A DNA stretch of 64,000 bases from an uncultured Spirochaetales bacterium (GCA_949289305.1 CASENB010000003.1:62001-126000), one strand, 5' to 3'. Positions 7,949 to 16,440 are shown, counted from the stretch's first letter. Made by a program: numbers and translations. The notes: generated from the letters alone by a model not told the origin.

Positions 7949-8623
7949 ATGAACGCATTAAAAAGAATTGTAGACATCATTAATTCAAACATCAACTCTG
8001 CATTAGATAAGGCAGAAGATCCTGAGAAGATGATAGATCTATCAATAAGGGAGACAGAGGAAGCAATCATAAAGATGAAAGCAGACTTAAGAGATAAGAT
8101 ATCAGAGAGAAACAGGGCTGAAGAGTATTTAAAAAATATGGAAGATAAAGTCTCTTCATGGCAGAAAAGAGCTTCTCTTGCAGTGCAAAGAAATCTTGAA
8201 GACTTAGCAAGGGAGGCCTTGATAGAAAAGCGAAGCGCAGAAGAAAAAAAAGAGATTGCAAAAGAGAATGTGGCCGCCCTTAACGACCTTATAAAGGTGA
8301 CAAAAGAGAACATAGAGGAAGCAAGCGAGAAACTAAAAGAGATGAAAGCAACATCTTCTACACTAAAAGCAAGAGCGAAACTTGCTAAAGATAGGATGGA
8401 AGTAAACAAAAGATTCAACTCTTATTCAAATCAATCGTATGCAAAGCGCCTTGAAGAGTTAAAAGCGAAGATTGAAAGATGGGAGACAGAGGCACAATTG
8501 TCACAAAACGACATTAAGAGAGAAAAAGAGACCGTCTCATTTGAAGACTTAGAGCGCGAAAGCGAGATTGAAAAAGAATTAGAAGAGTTAAAAAGGAACG
8601 TGAACAATGTTAAGGAAAACTGA
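7949..8623 (+). CDS. pspA: PspA/IM30-family phage-shock protein (copy 1)
   Basis: 224 residues from ATG 7949, preceded by CAAGGAGA (the longer frame from 7913 would begin inside the sigma-54 promoter). PspA is an ESCRT-III-like coiled-coil protein that coats and stabilises the inner membrane under envelope stress and often holds PspF inactive. Residues 1-25 can form the membrane-inserting amphipathic helix (MNALKRIVDIINSNINSALD). The usual DPEKMIDLSIRE motif follows, then long charged helices to the end (EKELEELKRNVNNVKEN). The downstream pspC-like gene overlaps the 3' end. Shares its architecture and many positions with the second copy at 11275. Confidence 0.88.
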   Translation: MNALKRIVDIINSNINSALDKAEDPEKMIDLSIRETEEAIIKMKADLRDKISERNRAEEYLKNMEDKVSSWQKRASLAVQRNLEDLAREALIEKRSAEEKKEIAKENVAALNDLIKVTKENIEEASEKLKEMKATSSTLKARAKLAKDRMEVNKRFNSYSNQSYAKRLEELKAKIERWETEAQLSQNDIKREKETVSFEDLERESEIEKELEELKRNVNNVKEN

Positions 8624-8780
8624 ATACCCTCTTCTATTCGGAGTCGTAGGAGGAATTGCTAACACACTAGGAGTGGGAGTTACATTTCTAAGAATCGTCA
8701 TATTCTGCCTATTTCTTTTCACAGGATTCTTCCCTGTTGGCCTGATATACCTTCTTCTTGCACTGCTAATGCCAAGATAA
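8607..8780 (+). CDS. short PspC-domain membrane protein
   Basis: A 57-residue frame that starts inside the pspA end (17-base overlap). The translation has the PspC-domain pattern: LLFGVVGGIANTLGVGVTFL, then RIVIFCLFLFTGFFPVGLIYLLLALLMP. In longer PspC proteins the matching segments are GVCGGIAEYFG and LIYIILALLLP. So this is a bare PspC domain with one or two membrane segments and no cytoplasmic coiled coil. It should act with PspA 1 at the membrane. Compare the 133-residue version at 12244. Confidence 0.8.
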   Translation: MLRKTEYPLLFGVVGGIANTLGVGVTFLRIVIFCLFLFTGFFPVGLIYLLLALLMPR

Positions 8781-8800
8781 GAAACAATAATCGTATGGGT

Positions 8801-9706
8801 CTAGCGCCCATACGAAAGGCGCTGCCTATTCTTCTTTATCTTAGAATGGTAGAAATAATTCACAATCAGCGGAGGGGAATCAAAGGGGTGTTCTATGCTA
8901 TCGTCATTGATAATATAGGGCAAACCAATACTACTGGCATATGCTCTAATATCTTCCTCCGCATCCTTCCAATAACTTAAGTCCCCTTTGTTATAAATTA
9001 GATCGTAAAGCGGAAATAAATCTGGATATTCATCTTTTATAAAATTTAGAATATCGGCTTTAAAGGTTCCTCTTAGATTCAGATTTTCAAGCCAGATATA
9101 ATTGCAAAAGTTTTTAACACGCTCTATTATCGCTTTTGCATCGGTAATGCCAGGAAATATCGGAGAAATGAAACAAGTAGTCGCGATTCCCTCCTTGTGA
9201 AATATTTCCATAGCAGAAAGCCTATCTTCAATTGAGGAAGCCCTGTCCATAGAACATCTGAAATTCTCATCGAGCGTATTAACAGACCAAGCAACTCTCA
9301 CGCTTCTAAATGATTTTAGCAGATCCAAATCTCTTAAAATCAGATTACTCTTTGTCGAAATACTTAGTTTGACATTACATTTACGAAGATCTTCTAAAAG
9401 CGCCCTAGTCCTCCGATATTCTGCTTCCTCAGGCAAATATGGATCTGTTACAGAACCAATGAAAATCTCTTTGCCGTCAAGCTTATTAAGATTTTTAATT
9501 TCTGGCCAATATTTTACATCTAAGAAAGTTCCCCAATTCTCTTCGTGCCCTGTGAATCTCTTCATAAACGATGCATAACAGTACCTGCAGCCATGAGTAC
9601 ATCCTACATACGGATTTGCAGAATAATCACAAACAGGAAGATTGGATTTGGTAAGCACGTTTTTTACATTAAGCTCTTTAATAACAATCACAACACTCTC
9701 CTGCAT
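8801..9706 (-). CDS. radical SAM protein, SplB/Rv2578c-like
   Basis: About 300 residues. The 4Fe-4S motif is CTHGCRYCYASF (CX3CX2C), preceded by NPYVGC, the signature of the spore-photoproduct-lyase-like Rv2578c group. Other group motifs: IFIGSVTDPYLPEE, LSISTKSNLILRDLDLL and VRVAWSVNTLDE. Members of this group are widespread but mostly uncharacterised; nothing here shows DNA repair directly. A GTG at 9691 is a likely alternative start because AGGAG sits 6-7 bases before it, while the ATG at 9706 lacks a good ribosome site. It separates psp operon 1 from pspF. Confidence 0.8.
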   Translation of the reverse strand: MQESVVIVIKELNVKNVLTKSNLPVCDYSANPYVGCTHGCRYCYASFMKRFTGHEENWGTFLDVKYWPEIKNLNKLDGKEIFIGSVTDPYLPEEAEYRRTRALLEDLRKCNVKLSISTKSNLILRDLDLLKSFRSVRVAWSVNTLDENFRCSMDRASSIEDRLSAMEIFHKEGIATTCFISPIFPGITDAKAIIERVKNFCNYIWLENLNLRGTFKADILNFIKDEYPDLFPLYDLIYNKGDLSYWKDAEEDIRAYASSIGLPYIINDDSIEHPFDSPPLIVNYFYHSKIKKNRQRLSYGR

Positions 9707-10084
9707 TTAAAATAACACAACAATCTATATCACAAACAACAAAAAATATAAATATAAAATTAAATATTTTATTCCTAATTCAGATTGATATTAATTTATA
9801 TTAAATATTAATAGCTTCATTTTCCCTTTTCAATCCTCTTAGAAAATATTTGGTGTTTCACTGAAAAATAAAAGAAAATTAATAATCTAATACGAGAAAT
9901 ATTACAGGTAGTTTTTTTCTAATAATGTATTCAAGATAAAACCTGAATATAAGAGAGAAACTTATCCTGCATAAAGCTACATTCCCATTTCATACTCATA
10001 AATACGACAAAAACAGAAGAATCTACGCTTATTTAAGCAAATTATTTTATTATAAAGATATATTTTCTAATGAAAAATTTTTCT
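9707..10084. other. gene-free AT-rich spacer
   Basis: About 380 bases of very AT-rich sequence between the radical SAM gene and the pspF stop. No open frame with coding character on either strand, no clear hairpin with a T tract and no repeat longer than chance. It may hold the radical SAM promoter near 9710-9780. Confidence 0.6.
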
Positions 10085-11086
10085 TTATAATTTTATCCTA
10101 TCTTTATATTTTCTGTATATGCCTCTGAACTGGTCATACGTCAAATTCATTAGAGTCGCAGCAATCCTTTGATTCCCGCCACTTTCTTCTAAAGCCCTTT
10201 TTATAAAAGATATTTCAAGATCTTCTTGCGCCATAGAGAAATCTTTTAATTCATATCTAAATTCTTTAGGTTTTTCCATCTCCATTGAAACATCATTCTT
10301 TTCTTCTTCATATGGATTTTTAAACGGATCAAAATCAACATCTTTTATTTCAGTACCTTCTGTTCTGTATACAGCACGTTCTATTACATTTTTAAGTTCT
10401 CTGACGTTGCCTGGCCATGCATAAGAATTAAGCTTTTTCTTGACCTCTTCAGAGAAAGTAATATCTCCATCCTTCTTGCATTCAAATGCCATTTTGGATG
10501 CAAAAAACTCTGCTAAAAGCATTATGTCCCCATTCCTCTTTCTGAGCGGAGGAAGGAATAGCACTTCAAATGACAGCCTATCAAGAAGATCTTCTTTGAA
10601 AAGCCCTTTCTCGCAAAGTTCCTTTAAATTTGCGTTTGTCGCTCCTAAAATTCGCACGTCTATCTCATGGGTATTTGAAGACCCGACTCTTTCAAAAGTT
10701 CCGTATTCAACAGCTCTAAGAATCTTTTCCTGCACTTGCATTGGAATTAGGCCTATCTCATCTAAGAACAACGTACCGCCATCAGCCTCTTCAAATCTTC
10801 CTTTCCTTGCCTGAACAGCCCCTGTAAACGCACCTTTCTCATAACCAAAGAGTTCTGACTCTATAAGGCTTGACGGAAGGGATGCGCAGTTTACAGCCAC
10901 AAGGGGAGCTTTCCATCTGTCTGATAGAAAATGGATTCGCCTTGCGCTTATCTCCTTTCCTGTTCCCCTTTCTCCTACGATTAAAACAGGTCTGTTTATT
11001 TTAGCAACCCTGCTGAGTTTTGTTTGAAAGTCTAGATAACTTTCAGATTCTCCAATACCGGTAAAACTTTGATCATGCAAATTCAT
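10085..11086 (-). CDS. pspF: PspF-type sigma-54 enhancer-binding activator
   Basis: 333 residues. It begins directly with the AAA+ domain and has no receiver or sensory domain, the PspF layout. Motifs: Walker A GERGTGKE (38-45), the sigma-54-contacting loop GAFTGA (85-90), Walker [11 protein letters not shown] (103-112), and a Fis-type helix-turn-helix at about 300-330 ([25 protein letters not shown]). It drives sigma-54 promoters and is normally inhibited by PspA. It is divergent from psp operon 2 and 1.5 kb from psp operon 1; both carry sigma-54 promoters, so it is the obvious activator of both. Confidence 0.92.
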   Translation of the reverse strand: MNLHDQSFTGIGESESYLDFQTKLSRVAKINRPVLIVGERGTGKEISARRIHFLSDRWKAPLVAVNCASLPSSLIESELFGYEKGAFTGAVQARKGRFEEADGGTLFLDEIGLIPMQVQEKILRAVEYGTFERVGSSNTHEIDVRILGATNANLKELCEKGLFKEDLLDRLSFEVLFLPPLRKRNGDIMLLAEFFASKMAFECKKDGDITFSEEVKKKLNSYAWPGNVRELKNVIERAVYRTEGTEIKDVDFDPFKNPYEEEKNDVSMEMEKPKEFRYELKDFSMAQEDLEISFIKRALEESGGNQRIAATLMNLTYDQFRGIYRKYKDRIKL

Positions 11087-11123
11087 ATCTAGATTCTACC
11101 TCGTTGTAATCTATAAAACTATA

Positions 11124-11164
11124 ACCAATTGGTCTAAAACACTAAAAATGGTAGTAATTACCAT
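11124..11164. promoter_or_regulatory. candidate PspF upstream activating sequence of psp operon 2
   Basis: Two dyads: ACCAATTGGT (11124-11133) and ATGGTAGTAATTACCAT (11148-11164). Between them lies GGTCTAAAACACTAAAAA (11131-11148), the near-copy of the motif at 7873-7890. The order ACCA..TGGT then TGGT..ACCA is the same as in front of psp operon 1. It lies 75-115 bp upstream of the -24 element and may also control pspF itself. Confidence 0.55.
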
Positions 11165-11238
11165 GTTTTATTTTATGCTATATTTGACTTTTTTATTTAT
11201 ATCCATGCACCTTAAGAAGTTACAAAAATAAGAATTCT

Positions 11239-11254
11239 TGGCATAATTATTGCG
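11239..11254 (+). promoter_or_regulatory. sigma-54 (-24/-12) promoter of psp operon 2
   Basis: TGGCATA-N4-TTGC, with GG at 11240-11241 and GC at 11252-11253. It matches the consensus except for G at the last weak position. The pspA-like ATG is at 11275 with GAGGTG (11265-11270) as ribosome site. Confidence 0.8.
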
Positions 11255-11274
11255 TAATAGCTTTGAGGTGAATT

Positions 11275-11916
11275 ATGGGAATTTTTTCTAGGTTTATGGA
11301 TATAGTTAATGCGAATATCAATGCAATCTTAGACAAGGCTGAAGATCCAGAGAAAATGCTTCGTCTTATGGTGCAGGAAATGGAAGACACCCTTATAGAG
11401 CTGAAAAGCAACTGCGCATCATTGATGGCAGAAGGCATAAGAAAAGAAAAAAAGCTTGAAGAAGAGAAGAAAGCCTATCAAAGATGGGAAAACAGGGCAA
11501 TGCTTGCCATAAGCAAAGGAAGGGAAGACTTGGCAAGAGAAGCACTTGTTGAAAAAAAGAATACCGAGTCTGAGATAGTAAAGATAATGGAAGAACTGAA
11601 AGACAACATGGCGGCTGTCGAAGAAGCAAAAACTGAAATAAACACCCTCGAAAAGAAACTAAAAGAAACTAATGGAAAACTCAGGACTCTGAAAGAAAAA
11701 AAAGAAAGAGCAGAAATGGAAAGAAAAGCAAATGAAGCCATGAAGAAAAAGACGCAAAATCATTTCGATGCAATGGAAGAGAAGATAGACAGGATGACCA
11801 GCTGGAATGAACTAAACAAAGAAGAAAAAACTGCAGAAGAGAAATTCAGGGCTTTTGAGAACAGTGATGAAATTGATAAAGAGTTGGAAGAACTTAAAAA
11901 GAAAATAGGAAAGTGA
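11275..11916 (+). CDS. pspA: PspA/IM30-family phage-shock protein (copy 2)
   Basis: 213 residues, almost entirely helical and highly charged. It opens with GIFSRFMDIVNANINAILD, the amphipathic membrane-binding helix, then EDPEKMLRLMVQEMEDTLIE. It shares layout and local motifs with copy 1 (NINxxLDKAEDPEKM; REDLAREALVEKK versus LEDLAREALIEKR). First gene of the second sigma-54 operon, followed with a 4-base overlap by the PspB-like gene. It is the better placed partner for PspF, which is divergent. Confidence 0.9.
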   Translation: MGIFSRFMDIVNANINAILDKAEDPEKMLRLMVQEMEDTLIELKSNCASLMAEGIRKEKKLEEEKKAYQRWENRAMLAISKGREDLAREALVEKKNTESEIVKIMEELKDNMAAVEEAKTEINTLEKKLKETNGKLRTLKEKKERAEMERKANEAMKKKTQNHFDAMEEKIDRMTSWNELNKEEKTAEEKFRAFENSDEIDKELEELKKKIGK

Positions 11917-12251
11917 GCATGCAACAGGTAATCGGAATAGTAGCAGTGGTGTTTACTTTTGTGACTATCGTAAGCATAGCTGGGATAATCAGTGAGACAA
12001 AACTTAAGAAAATGAAAATCGAGGCCGCACTAAGGAAGGCCGAGATGGAACACGGATATGCTCCTGGAACCTACTCAAGATCATTTTATTCAAAAAAGGA
12101 TAAGGACTTCGAGGCGGATTTAAATGAATGGGAGAAAAAAAGAGAGATCTCTCGCGAAGAGCTTGAAAAAGGGATAAGGGATCTTGAAAAGAGGATTGAG
12201 AACATTGACCTCATAATGAAAGAGAAAAAAGAAGGAAGGAAAAATGACTAA
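11913..12251 (+). CDS. PspB-like membrane/coiled-coil protein
   Basis: 112 residues: one N-terminal transmembrane helix (about residues 5-28), then a charged coiled-coil tail that includes EWEKKREISREELEKGIRDL. PspB in enterobacteria has the same order (one helix, then a coiled coil) and is membrane sensor and partner of PspC, but it is only ~75 residues. I therefore call it PspB-like by position and architecture, not by strong identity. Overlaps the end of pspA copy 2 and the start of pspC. Confidence 0.6.
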   Translation: MSMQQVIGIVAVVFTFVTIVSIAGIISETKLKKMKIEAALRKAEMEHGYAPGTYSRSFYSKKDKDFEADLNEWEKKREISREELEKGIRDLEKRIENIDLIMKEKKEGRKND

Positions 12252-12645
12252 AAGATGGACGAGATCACCACGGGCTAAGGTGTTTGGAGTAGTTGCAGGT
12301 TTTGCAGAATGGAGGGATCTGCCAGTACAAGAAACAAGATTAATAGTTTTTCTAATAATGATTTTCACTTCGGTATTTCCTGGCATCATCATATATCTTC
12401 TTCTAGCATTGATCCTGCCTATGCAAACTCCAGATGACGTCATATCATCATATGAGCCAAGGTCGTTTTCCCAAAGGCACAGCAGAAATAAAGCTGATGT
12501 TGAAGATGCTGTATTCGAAGAAAAAAATACTGATGATCTAAAGAAAGAATATGAAGAGTTGAAAAGAAAAGTGGAAGAGATGGAGAGCGAGATGTTCGAT
12601 AAAGAGAAAGACTGGGATGAGCGTTTTAATTCTAGCGGTAAATAA
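12244..12645 (+). CDS. pspC: PspC-domain membrane protein with coiled-coil tail
   Basis: 133 residues. Residues ~8-60 form the PspC domain (AKVFGVVAGFAEWRDLPVQ, then LIVFLIMIFTSVFPGIIIYLLLALILP). The cytoplasmic tail from ~90 is charged and predicted coiled coil (DLKKEYEELKRKVEEMESE). In known systems PspB and PspC sense membrane damage and take PspA away from PspF. Last gene of the sigma-54 operon. Its ribosome site (GAAGGAAGGAAAA) lies inside the preceding gene. Confidence 0.82.
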   Translation: MTKRWTRSPRAKVFGVVAGFAEWRDLPVQETRLIVFLIMIFTSVFPGIIIYLLLALILPMQTPDDVISSYEPRSFSQRHSRNKADVEDAVFEEKNTDDLKKEYEELKRKVEEMESEMFDKEKDWDERFNSSGK

Positions 12646-12689
12646 TGATAAAATATATTGTTATAACCACTAACTAAATATAAAATCAC

Positions 12690-12707
12690 GTTAAAGTCCA
12701 CTTTAAC
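12690..12707. promoter_or_regulatory. perfect dyad upstream of the LysR gene (candidate autoregulatory operator)
   Basis: GTTAAAGTCCACTTTAAC is a perfect 18-bp inverted repeat, 70 bp upstream of the LysR start. Its core AAGT-N2-ACTT resembles the AAGT-N3-ACTT core of the repeats at 13870 and 20076. LysR regulators usually bind such dyads in their own control region. Confidence 0.5.
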
Positions 12708-12777
12708 TAATTGTTTTATTTATATAATTTTACAAGTTTTTCTAGAAAGATCTCGCTCTTTAGATTATTATTAGCAC

Positions 12778-13683
12778 ATGTATTCACCCAGACTAGAGAC
12801 TTTTATTCGAGTTGCAGAAACAGGAAGCTTTAACAAGGCCGCAGAAATAGGCTACATAACTTCTACGGCCGTAATAAAGCAGATGAATCTATTAGAAGAT
12901 GATATCGGAGTTCCTCTTTTTATCAGGACACACAGAGGCCTCAAGCTTACAAAGGCGGGAGAATCGCTTTATAAAGATGTGAAATATATAATACAGTACT
13001 CAAAAGATTCAATAGAAAGGGCAAAGCGAGCCGAACGAGAAGAAGAGAACGTAGTCAGAATAGGGACATCTCCTTTAACGCCTCCAGAGGCGCTTTTATC
13101 CCTATGGCCGAAAATCCATGAAAGTTTCCCTTCTTTAAAATTCCGCCTAATTCCATTTGAAAACACGCCAGAAAATGCAGTAGAAATTCTTGCGAATCTT
13201 GGTAAAAACATAGATGTCGTATTTGGCGTATTCGATGATACGATGCTAAATCTAAGAAAATGCCAGGGGCTTATAGTAGATTATATGCCACTAGGGGTTG
13301 CACTGTCTGTAAAACATCCGCTTGCACTAAAAGACAAATTAGAACCCGAAGATCTTATAGGAGAAAACCTTTATATCATGCACAGGGGCTGGAGCAGCTA
13401 CGTAGACAGCCTCAGAGATTACATACTCCTCAAGTATCCGGAGATACGCCTCAAAGATTTCGACTTCTATAATGTCGACATCTTTAACAGAACAAGCGAA
13501 AGCATGGATGCTTTAATCGCCACAGGACTATGGAAATCAATACACCCTCTATTGAAAGTCATAGAAGTAGATTGGGATTTCAAAATTCCTTACGGCATAC
13601 TATATTCTACAGAACCAAGCGACATGATTAAAAACCTAATTGATACTCTAAAGACAATAAATCCTGAAGCAAAGAACTATTAA
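12778..13683 (+). CDS. LysR-family transcriptional regulator
   Basis: 301 residues. The winged helix-turn-helix is at residues 1-60 (ETFIRVAETGSFNKAAEIGY, then LEDDIGVPLFIRTHRGLKLTKAG), followed by a substrate-binding-like effector domain. Effector unknown. TATTAT at 12766-12771 lies exactly six bases from the ATG and no Shine-Dalgarno sequence is present, so translation is probably leaderless. Downstream on the same strand are an exported hydrolase, an FMN reductase and an aldo/keto reductase, a grouping often controlled by a neighbouring LysR protein in anaerobes. The shared dyads suggest this regulator controls them. Confidence 0.9.
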   Translation: MYSPRLETFIRVAETGSFNKAAEIGYITSTAVIKQMNLLEDDIGVPLFIRTHRGLKLTKAGESLYKDVKYIIQYSKDSIERAKRAEREEENVVRIGTSPLTPPEALLSLWPKIHESFPSLKFRLIPFENTPENAVEILANLGKNIDVVFGVFDDTMLNLRKCQGLIVDYMPLGVALSVKHPLALKDKLEPEDLIGENLYIMHRGWSSYVDSLRDYILLKYPEIRLKDFDFYNVDIFNRTSESMDALIATGLWKSIHPLLKVIEVDWDFKIPYGILYSTEPSDMIKNLIDTLKTINPEAKNY

Positions 13684-13686
13684 AAA

Positions 13687-13731
13687 AGGAGGGCATCGTT
13701 TGTTATTAGAAGAAAAGAGTTATGCCCCCCT
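13687..13731. other. hairpin over an isolated Shine-Dalgarno-like sequence
   Basis: AGGAGGGCAT (13687-13696) can pair with ATGCCCCCCT (13722-13731) with one mismatch and a 25-base loop, just after the LysR stop. AGGAGG is a near-perfect ribosome site but no good start codon follows it. An open frame without a clear start runs through to TAG near 13827. It may be a terminator-like element of lysR or a decayed small gene. Confidence 0.3.
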
Positions 13732-13869
13732 AAAAAGACAGGAAAAGAGCTAATAAGATCTAAAGGATGGTCTGTGGTGATCCTGCCTTTTGAAAAGAGA
13801 ATAATACTTAGAAAAAATATCGGGTAGTCTTAGTTTTTCATATAGGTAAAACCTAAAGTTATAACTGCA

Positions 13870-13891
13870 TGAAAAAGTAAGACTTCAAAGC
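13870..13891 (+). repeat. 22-bp element shared with 20076-20097
   Basis: TGAAAAAGTAAGACTTC followed by AAAGC; the second copy has TAAGC instead, so 21 of 22 positions agree. Contains AAGT-AAG-ACTT. It lies about 30 bp upstream of the hydrolase start, just before a TATACT -10 at 13907-13912. Both copies precede redox/hydrolase operons, so an operator of the LysR protein is the simplest reading. Confidence 0.6.
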
Positions 13892-13920
13892 ATAAATTGC
13901 ATTCTCTATACTTCAAAGTG

Positions 13921-14877
13921 ATGAAAAAGAGAGCAATGCTAATGCTACTGACACTATTTACCTTAACCATGCCGCTTATGGCAGAGAATCAGTTGTTTTC
14001 ACCAAACGACAGCATATTAAGCATCATAAACGATCCGTCATTCTCTCCTTTCGGACGTTTTATATTTCCAACGAACAGACGGCACATAGACTCTTCTTGG
14101 ACAATAGAAGATACAGACCGCCTTCTGCCATACCATAGCAATATAAAAGTTGAAACAACTATAGACGTACTGAACTATTTAAAAGAGGAATCAGAGAAGA
14201 GAACAGTTTTCTATGATATCTACACGGAAGAGGAAAAGGCGGTAGATCCAAGCAAAAGGGATACGGGATTATTCTTCTTCAAGGGAAATGATGGTTCGCC
14301 ATTTGCGATAATATCTGCTGGCGGCGGATTTTCATATGTAGGATCAATTCACGAAAGTTTTCCGCATGCCATTCATATTGCAAGAAAAGGTTATAACGCA
14401 TTTGCAATTCAATATAGAACTGATGCAGAAGATGCGATGGAAGACCTTGCAAGAGCGATATCTTTCGTATTTGATAATGCAGGAATTCTCGGAGTATCTA
14501 CAGATTGTTATTCTCTATGGGGAGGATCTGCAGGAGCTAGAATGGCAGCATACCTTGGCTCCTATGGCAGTGCGGCATTTTATGGTGATGATTGTCCGAG
14601 AGCAGGAGCTGTGATAATGCAATATACAGGACACTCTGATTATACGGCATACGATCCTGCAACATTCGCAATCTGCGGAGATAACGATTACATAGCCTCA
14701 TGGCGCATTATGAAAAACAGGACAAACAATCTTAAACGTTATGGAATCGATGCAGAGTTTCATCTTGCAAAAGGACTGTCGCATGGATTTGGGCTTGGAA
14801 TCGGGACACATGCCGAAGGTTGGATAGACGATGCAATAGACTTCTGGCAAAGACAGATAGATAAGAAGGAAAAATGA
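13921..14877 (+). CDS. exported alpha/beta hydrolase (acetylesterase/BD-FAE type)
   Basis: 318 residues from ATG 13921; the frame is open eight codons further up, but those residues precede a good signal peptide (MKKRAMLMLLTLFTLTMPLMAE). The nucleophile elbow is WGGSAGAR. The hydrolase loop is ISAGGGFSYVGSIHESFPHA, and a late ICGDND plus LSHGFGLG supply the acid and histidine. It most resembles carbohydrate acetylesterases and feruloyl-esterase-like periplasmic enzymes. TATACT ends eight bases before the ATG, so the leader is very short. First gene of a three-gene operon with overlaps (ATGA) to the FMN reductase. Confidence 0.8.
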   Translation: MKKRAMLMLLTLFTLTMPLMAENQLFSPNDSILSIINDPSFSPFGRFIFPTNRRHIDSSWTIEDTDRLLPYHSNIKVETTIDVLNYLKEESEKRTVFYDIYTEEEKAVDPSKRDTGLFFFKGNDGSPFAIISAGGGFSYVGSIHESFPHAIHIARKGYNAFAIQYRTDAEDAMEDLARAISFVFDNAGILGVSTDCYSLWGGSAGARMAAYLGSYGSAAFYGDDCPRAGAVIMQYTGHSDYTAYDPATFAICGDNDYIASWRIMKNRTNNLKRYGIDAEFHLAKGLSHGFGLGIGTHAEGWIDDAIDFWQRQIDKKEK

Positions 14878-15404
14878 AAAAGATATTAATAATTAAGGCA
14901 AGTCCGAGAAAGGACGGGAATTCAGATCTTCTTTCAAAGGAGTTTGAAAGAGGCGCGCTTGATGCTGGACACAGCGTAAAAAGCGTATACTTAAAAGATA
15001 AGAATATTAAAAACTGCATGGCATGCTACGGATGCAGGAAAGAAGGACTATGCGTTATTAAAGACGATGCAAAAGAGATATTAGACGATATGCTTTCTAG
15101 CGACGTAATCGTTTTAGCAACCCCTGTATATTTCTACTCAATGGCTGGTTCTTTAAAGACGCTTATAGATCGGACTCTTCCTGTTTATACGAAGCTTATA
15201 AACAAAGAATTCTATTTCATAATTACAGCAGCTGCAGAAAAAGAAATGTTAAAGAGAACCGAAGATGCCCTTCTTGGATTTACAGATTGTCTGCCTGATG
15301 CAAAAGTCGTCGATGTGATTTTCGGAGACAACGTTTACTTAAAAGGTGAAGTAAAAGAAACAGATGCTTATAAAAAGGCATACGAAGACGGAAGGAGGGT
15401 ATAA
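14874..15404 (+). CDS. NAD(P)H-dependent FMN reductase / flavodoxin-like protein
   Basis: 176 residues. N-terminal FMN-phosphate loop KASPRKDGNSDLLS, a cysteine cluster CMACYGCRKEGLC (residues ~46-58) and the flavin-contact segment LATPVYFYSMAGSLKTLIDR. The cysteine cluster is typical of the flavodoxin/iron-sulfur flavoprotein-like group that reduces quinones, flavins or small electrophiles. Overlaps genes on both sides, so it is co-expressed with the hydrolase and the aldo/keto reductase. Two longer relatives are at 20137 and 30537. Confidence 0.85.
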   Translation: MKKILIIKASPRKDGNSDLLSKEFERGALDAGHSVKSVYLKDKNIKNCMACYGCRKEGLCVIKDDAKEILDDMLSSDVIVLATPVYFYSMAGSLKTLIDRTLPVYTKLINKEFYFIITAAAEKEMLKRTEDALLGFTDCLPDAKVVDVIFGDNVYLKGEVKETDAYKKAYEDGRRV

Positions 15405-16387
15405 TGGAAAAAAGAAGAATCGGAAACACTCAAGTTTCAGCACTTGGCCTTGGCTGCATGGGCTTTTCCCATGCTTATGGCGCACCGATGGAAGAAAACG
15501 AGGCGATAAAAAGAATTAGAAATGCCTACGATCTTGGCTATACATATTTCGATACAGCAGAGGTCTATAAAGGGGAATATGAAGACGGATGCATATCTTA
15601 CAACGAGGAGATTGTGGCAAAAGCGCTAAAAGATGTAAGAAACAACGTATTCATTTCTACAAAATTCGGTGTTCATATTAACGAAGACAGATCGCTAAAG
15701 ACGGACTCAAGCAAGAAAAAGATAATTGAATCTTTAAATTCATCTTTAAAAAGGCTGAATACAGATCATATAGATCTATATTACCAGCACAGAACAGACC
15801 CAAAAGTTGAACCTGAGGAAGTTGCTTCTTTAATGGCCGATCTTATAAAAGAAGGTAAAATTCTGTCTTGGGGGATATCGGAAGTAAGCGAAGAGTATTT
15901 AAGGCGTGCAGATAAAGTCTGCCATGTATCAGCTATTCAAAACAGATATTCAATGATGGCAAGGGACTGTGAAAAACTTTTTCCAACCCTTGAAGAACTG
16001 GATATCGCACTTGTAGCGTTCTCCCCACTTGCAAATGGATTTCTTACAGAAGCCACGAAAGGTTCTTTTAAAAACGGCGACAGCCTTGATTACAGAAATT
16101 TTCTACCACAGTTCAGCGAAGAAGGTTATGAAAGAGGAAAGGAACTTTTAGATCTCGTAAGGAAAATTAGCTTAGAAAAGAACATGACCATTGCACAGCT
16201 CAGCCTAGCATGGATGCTATCTAAAAAACCTTATATCATCCCTATCCCAGGTACGAGAAAGGTTGAGAGAATGCAGAAAAATGCAAAAGCCGCAGAAGTA
16301 AGGCTGAATGATGATGAGATAAAAATGCTTGATGATGCTCTCTCTAAAATGTCTCTGCTTGTATTCTCAGGTAGTAAGACAAATTAA
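15404..16387 (+). CDS. aldo/keto reductase
   Basis: 327 residues, a full-length NADPH-dependent TIM-barrel reductase. Catalytic residues expected of the family are visible: the Asp in YFDTAEVY, the Tyr three residues on, Lys in STKFGVH and His in DLYYQHRTDP. The cofactor end is marked by IPIPGTRKVERM. LGLGCMGFSHAYG places it in the YccK/AKR13-like group. Likely detoxifies aldehydes or ketones. It ends 24 bases before a strong terminator. Confidence 0.9.
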   Translation: MEKRRIGNTQVSALGLGCMGFSHAYGAPMEENEAIKRIRNAYDLGYTYFDTAEVYKGEYEDGCISYNEEIVAKALKDVRNNVFISTKFGVHINEDRSLKTDSSKKKIIESLNSSLKRLNTDHIDLYYQHRTDPKVEPEEVASLMADLIKEGKILSWGISEVSEEYLRRADKVCHVSAIQNRYSMMARDCEKLFPTLEELDIALVAFSPLANGFLTEATKGSFKNGDSLDYRNFLPQFSEEGYERGKELLDLVRKISLEKNMTIAQLSLAWMLSKKPYIIPIPGTRKVERMQKNAKAAEVRLNDDEIKMLDDALSKMSLLVFSGSKTN

Positions 16388-16410
16388 TTCATACACACAC
16401 CACCCACTTT

Positions 16411-16440
16411 GATCTGCCAGAGATGGCAGATCTCTTTTTT
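16411..16440 (+). terminator. intrinsic terminator of the hydrolase-FMN reductase-AKR operon
   Basis: Nine-base stem GATCTGCCA/TGGCAGATC (16411-16419 with 16424-16432), GAGA loop and then TCTTTTTT. Confidence 0.92.
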
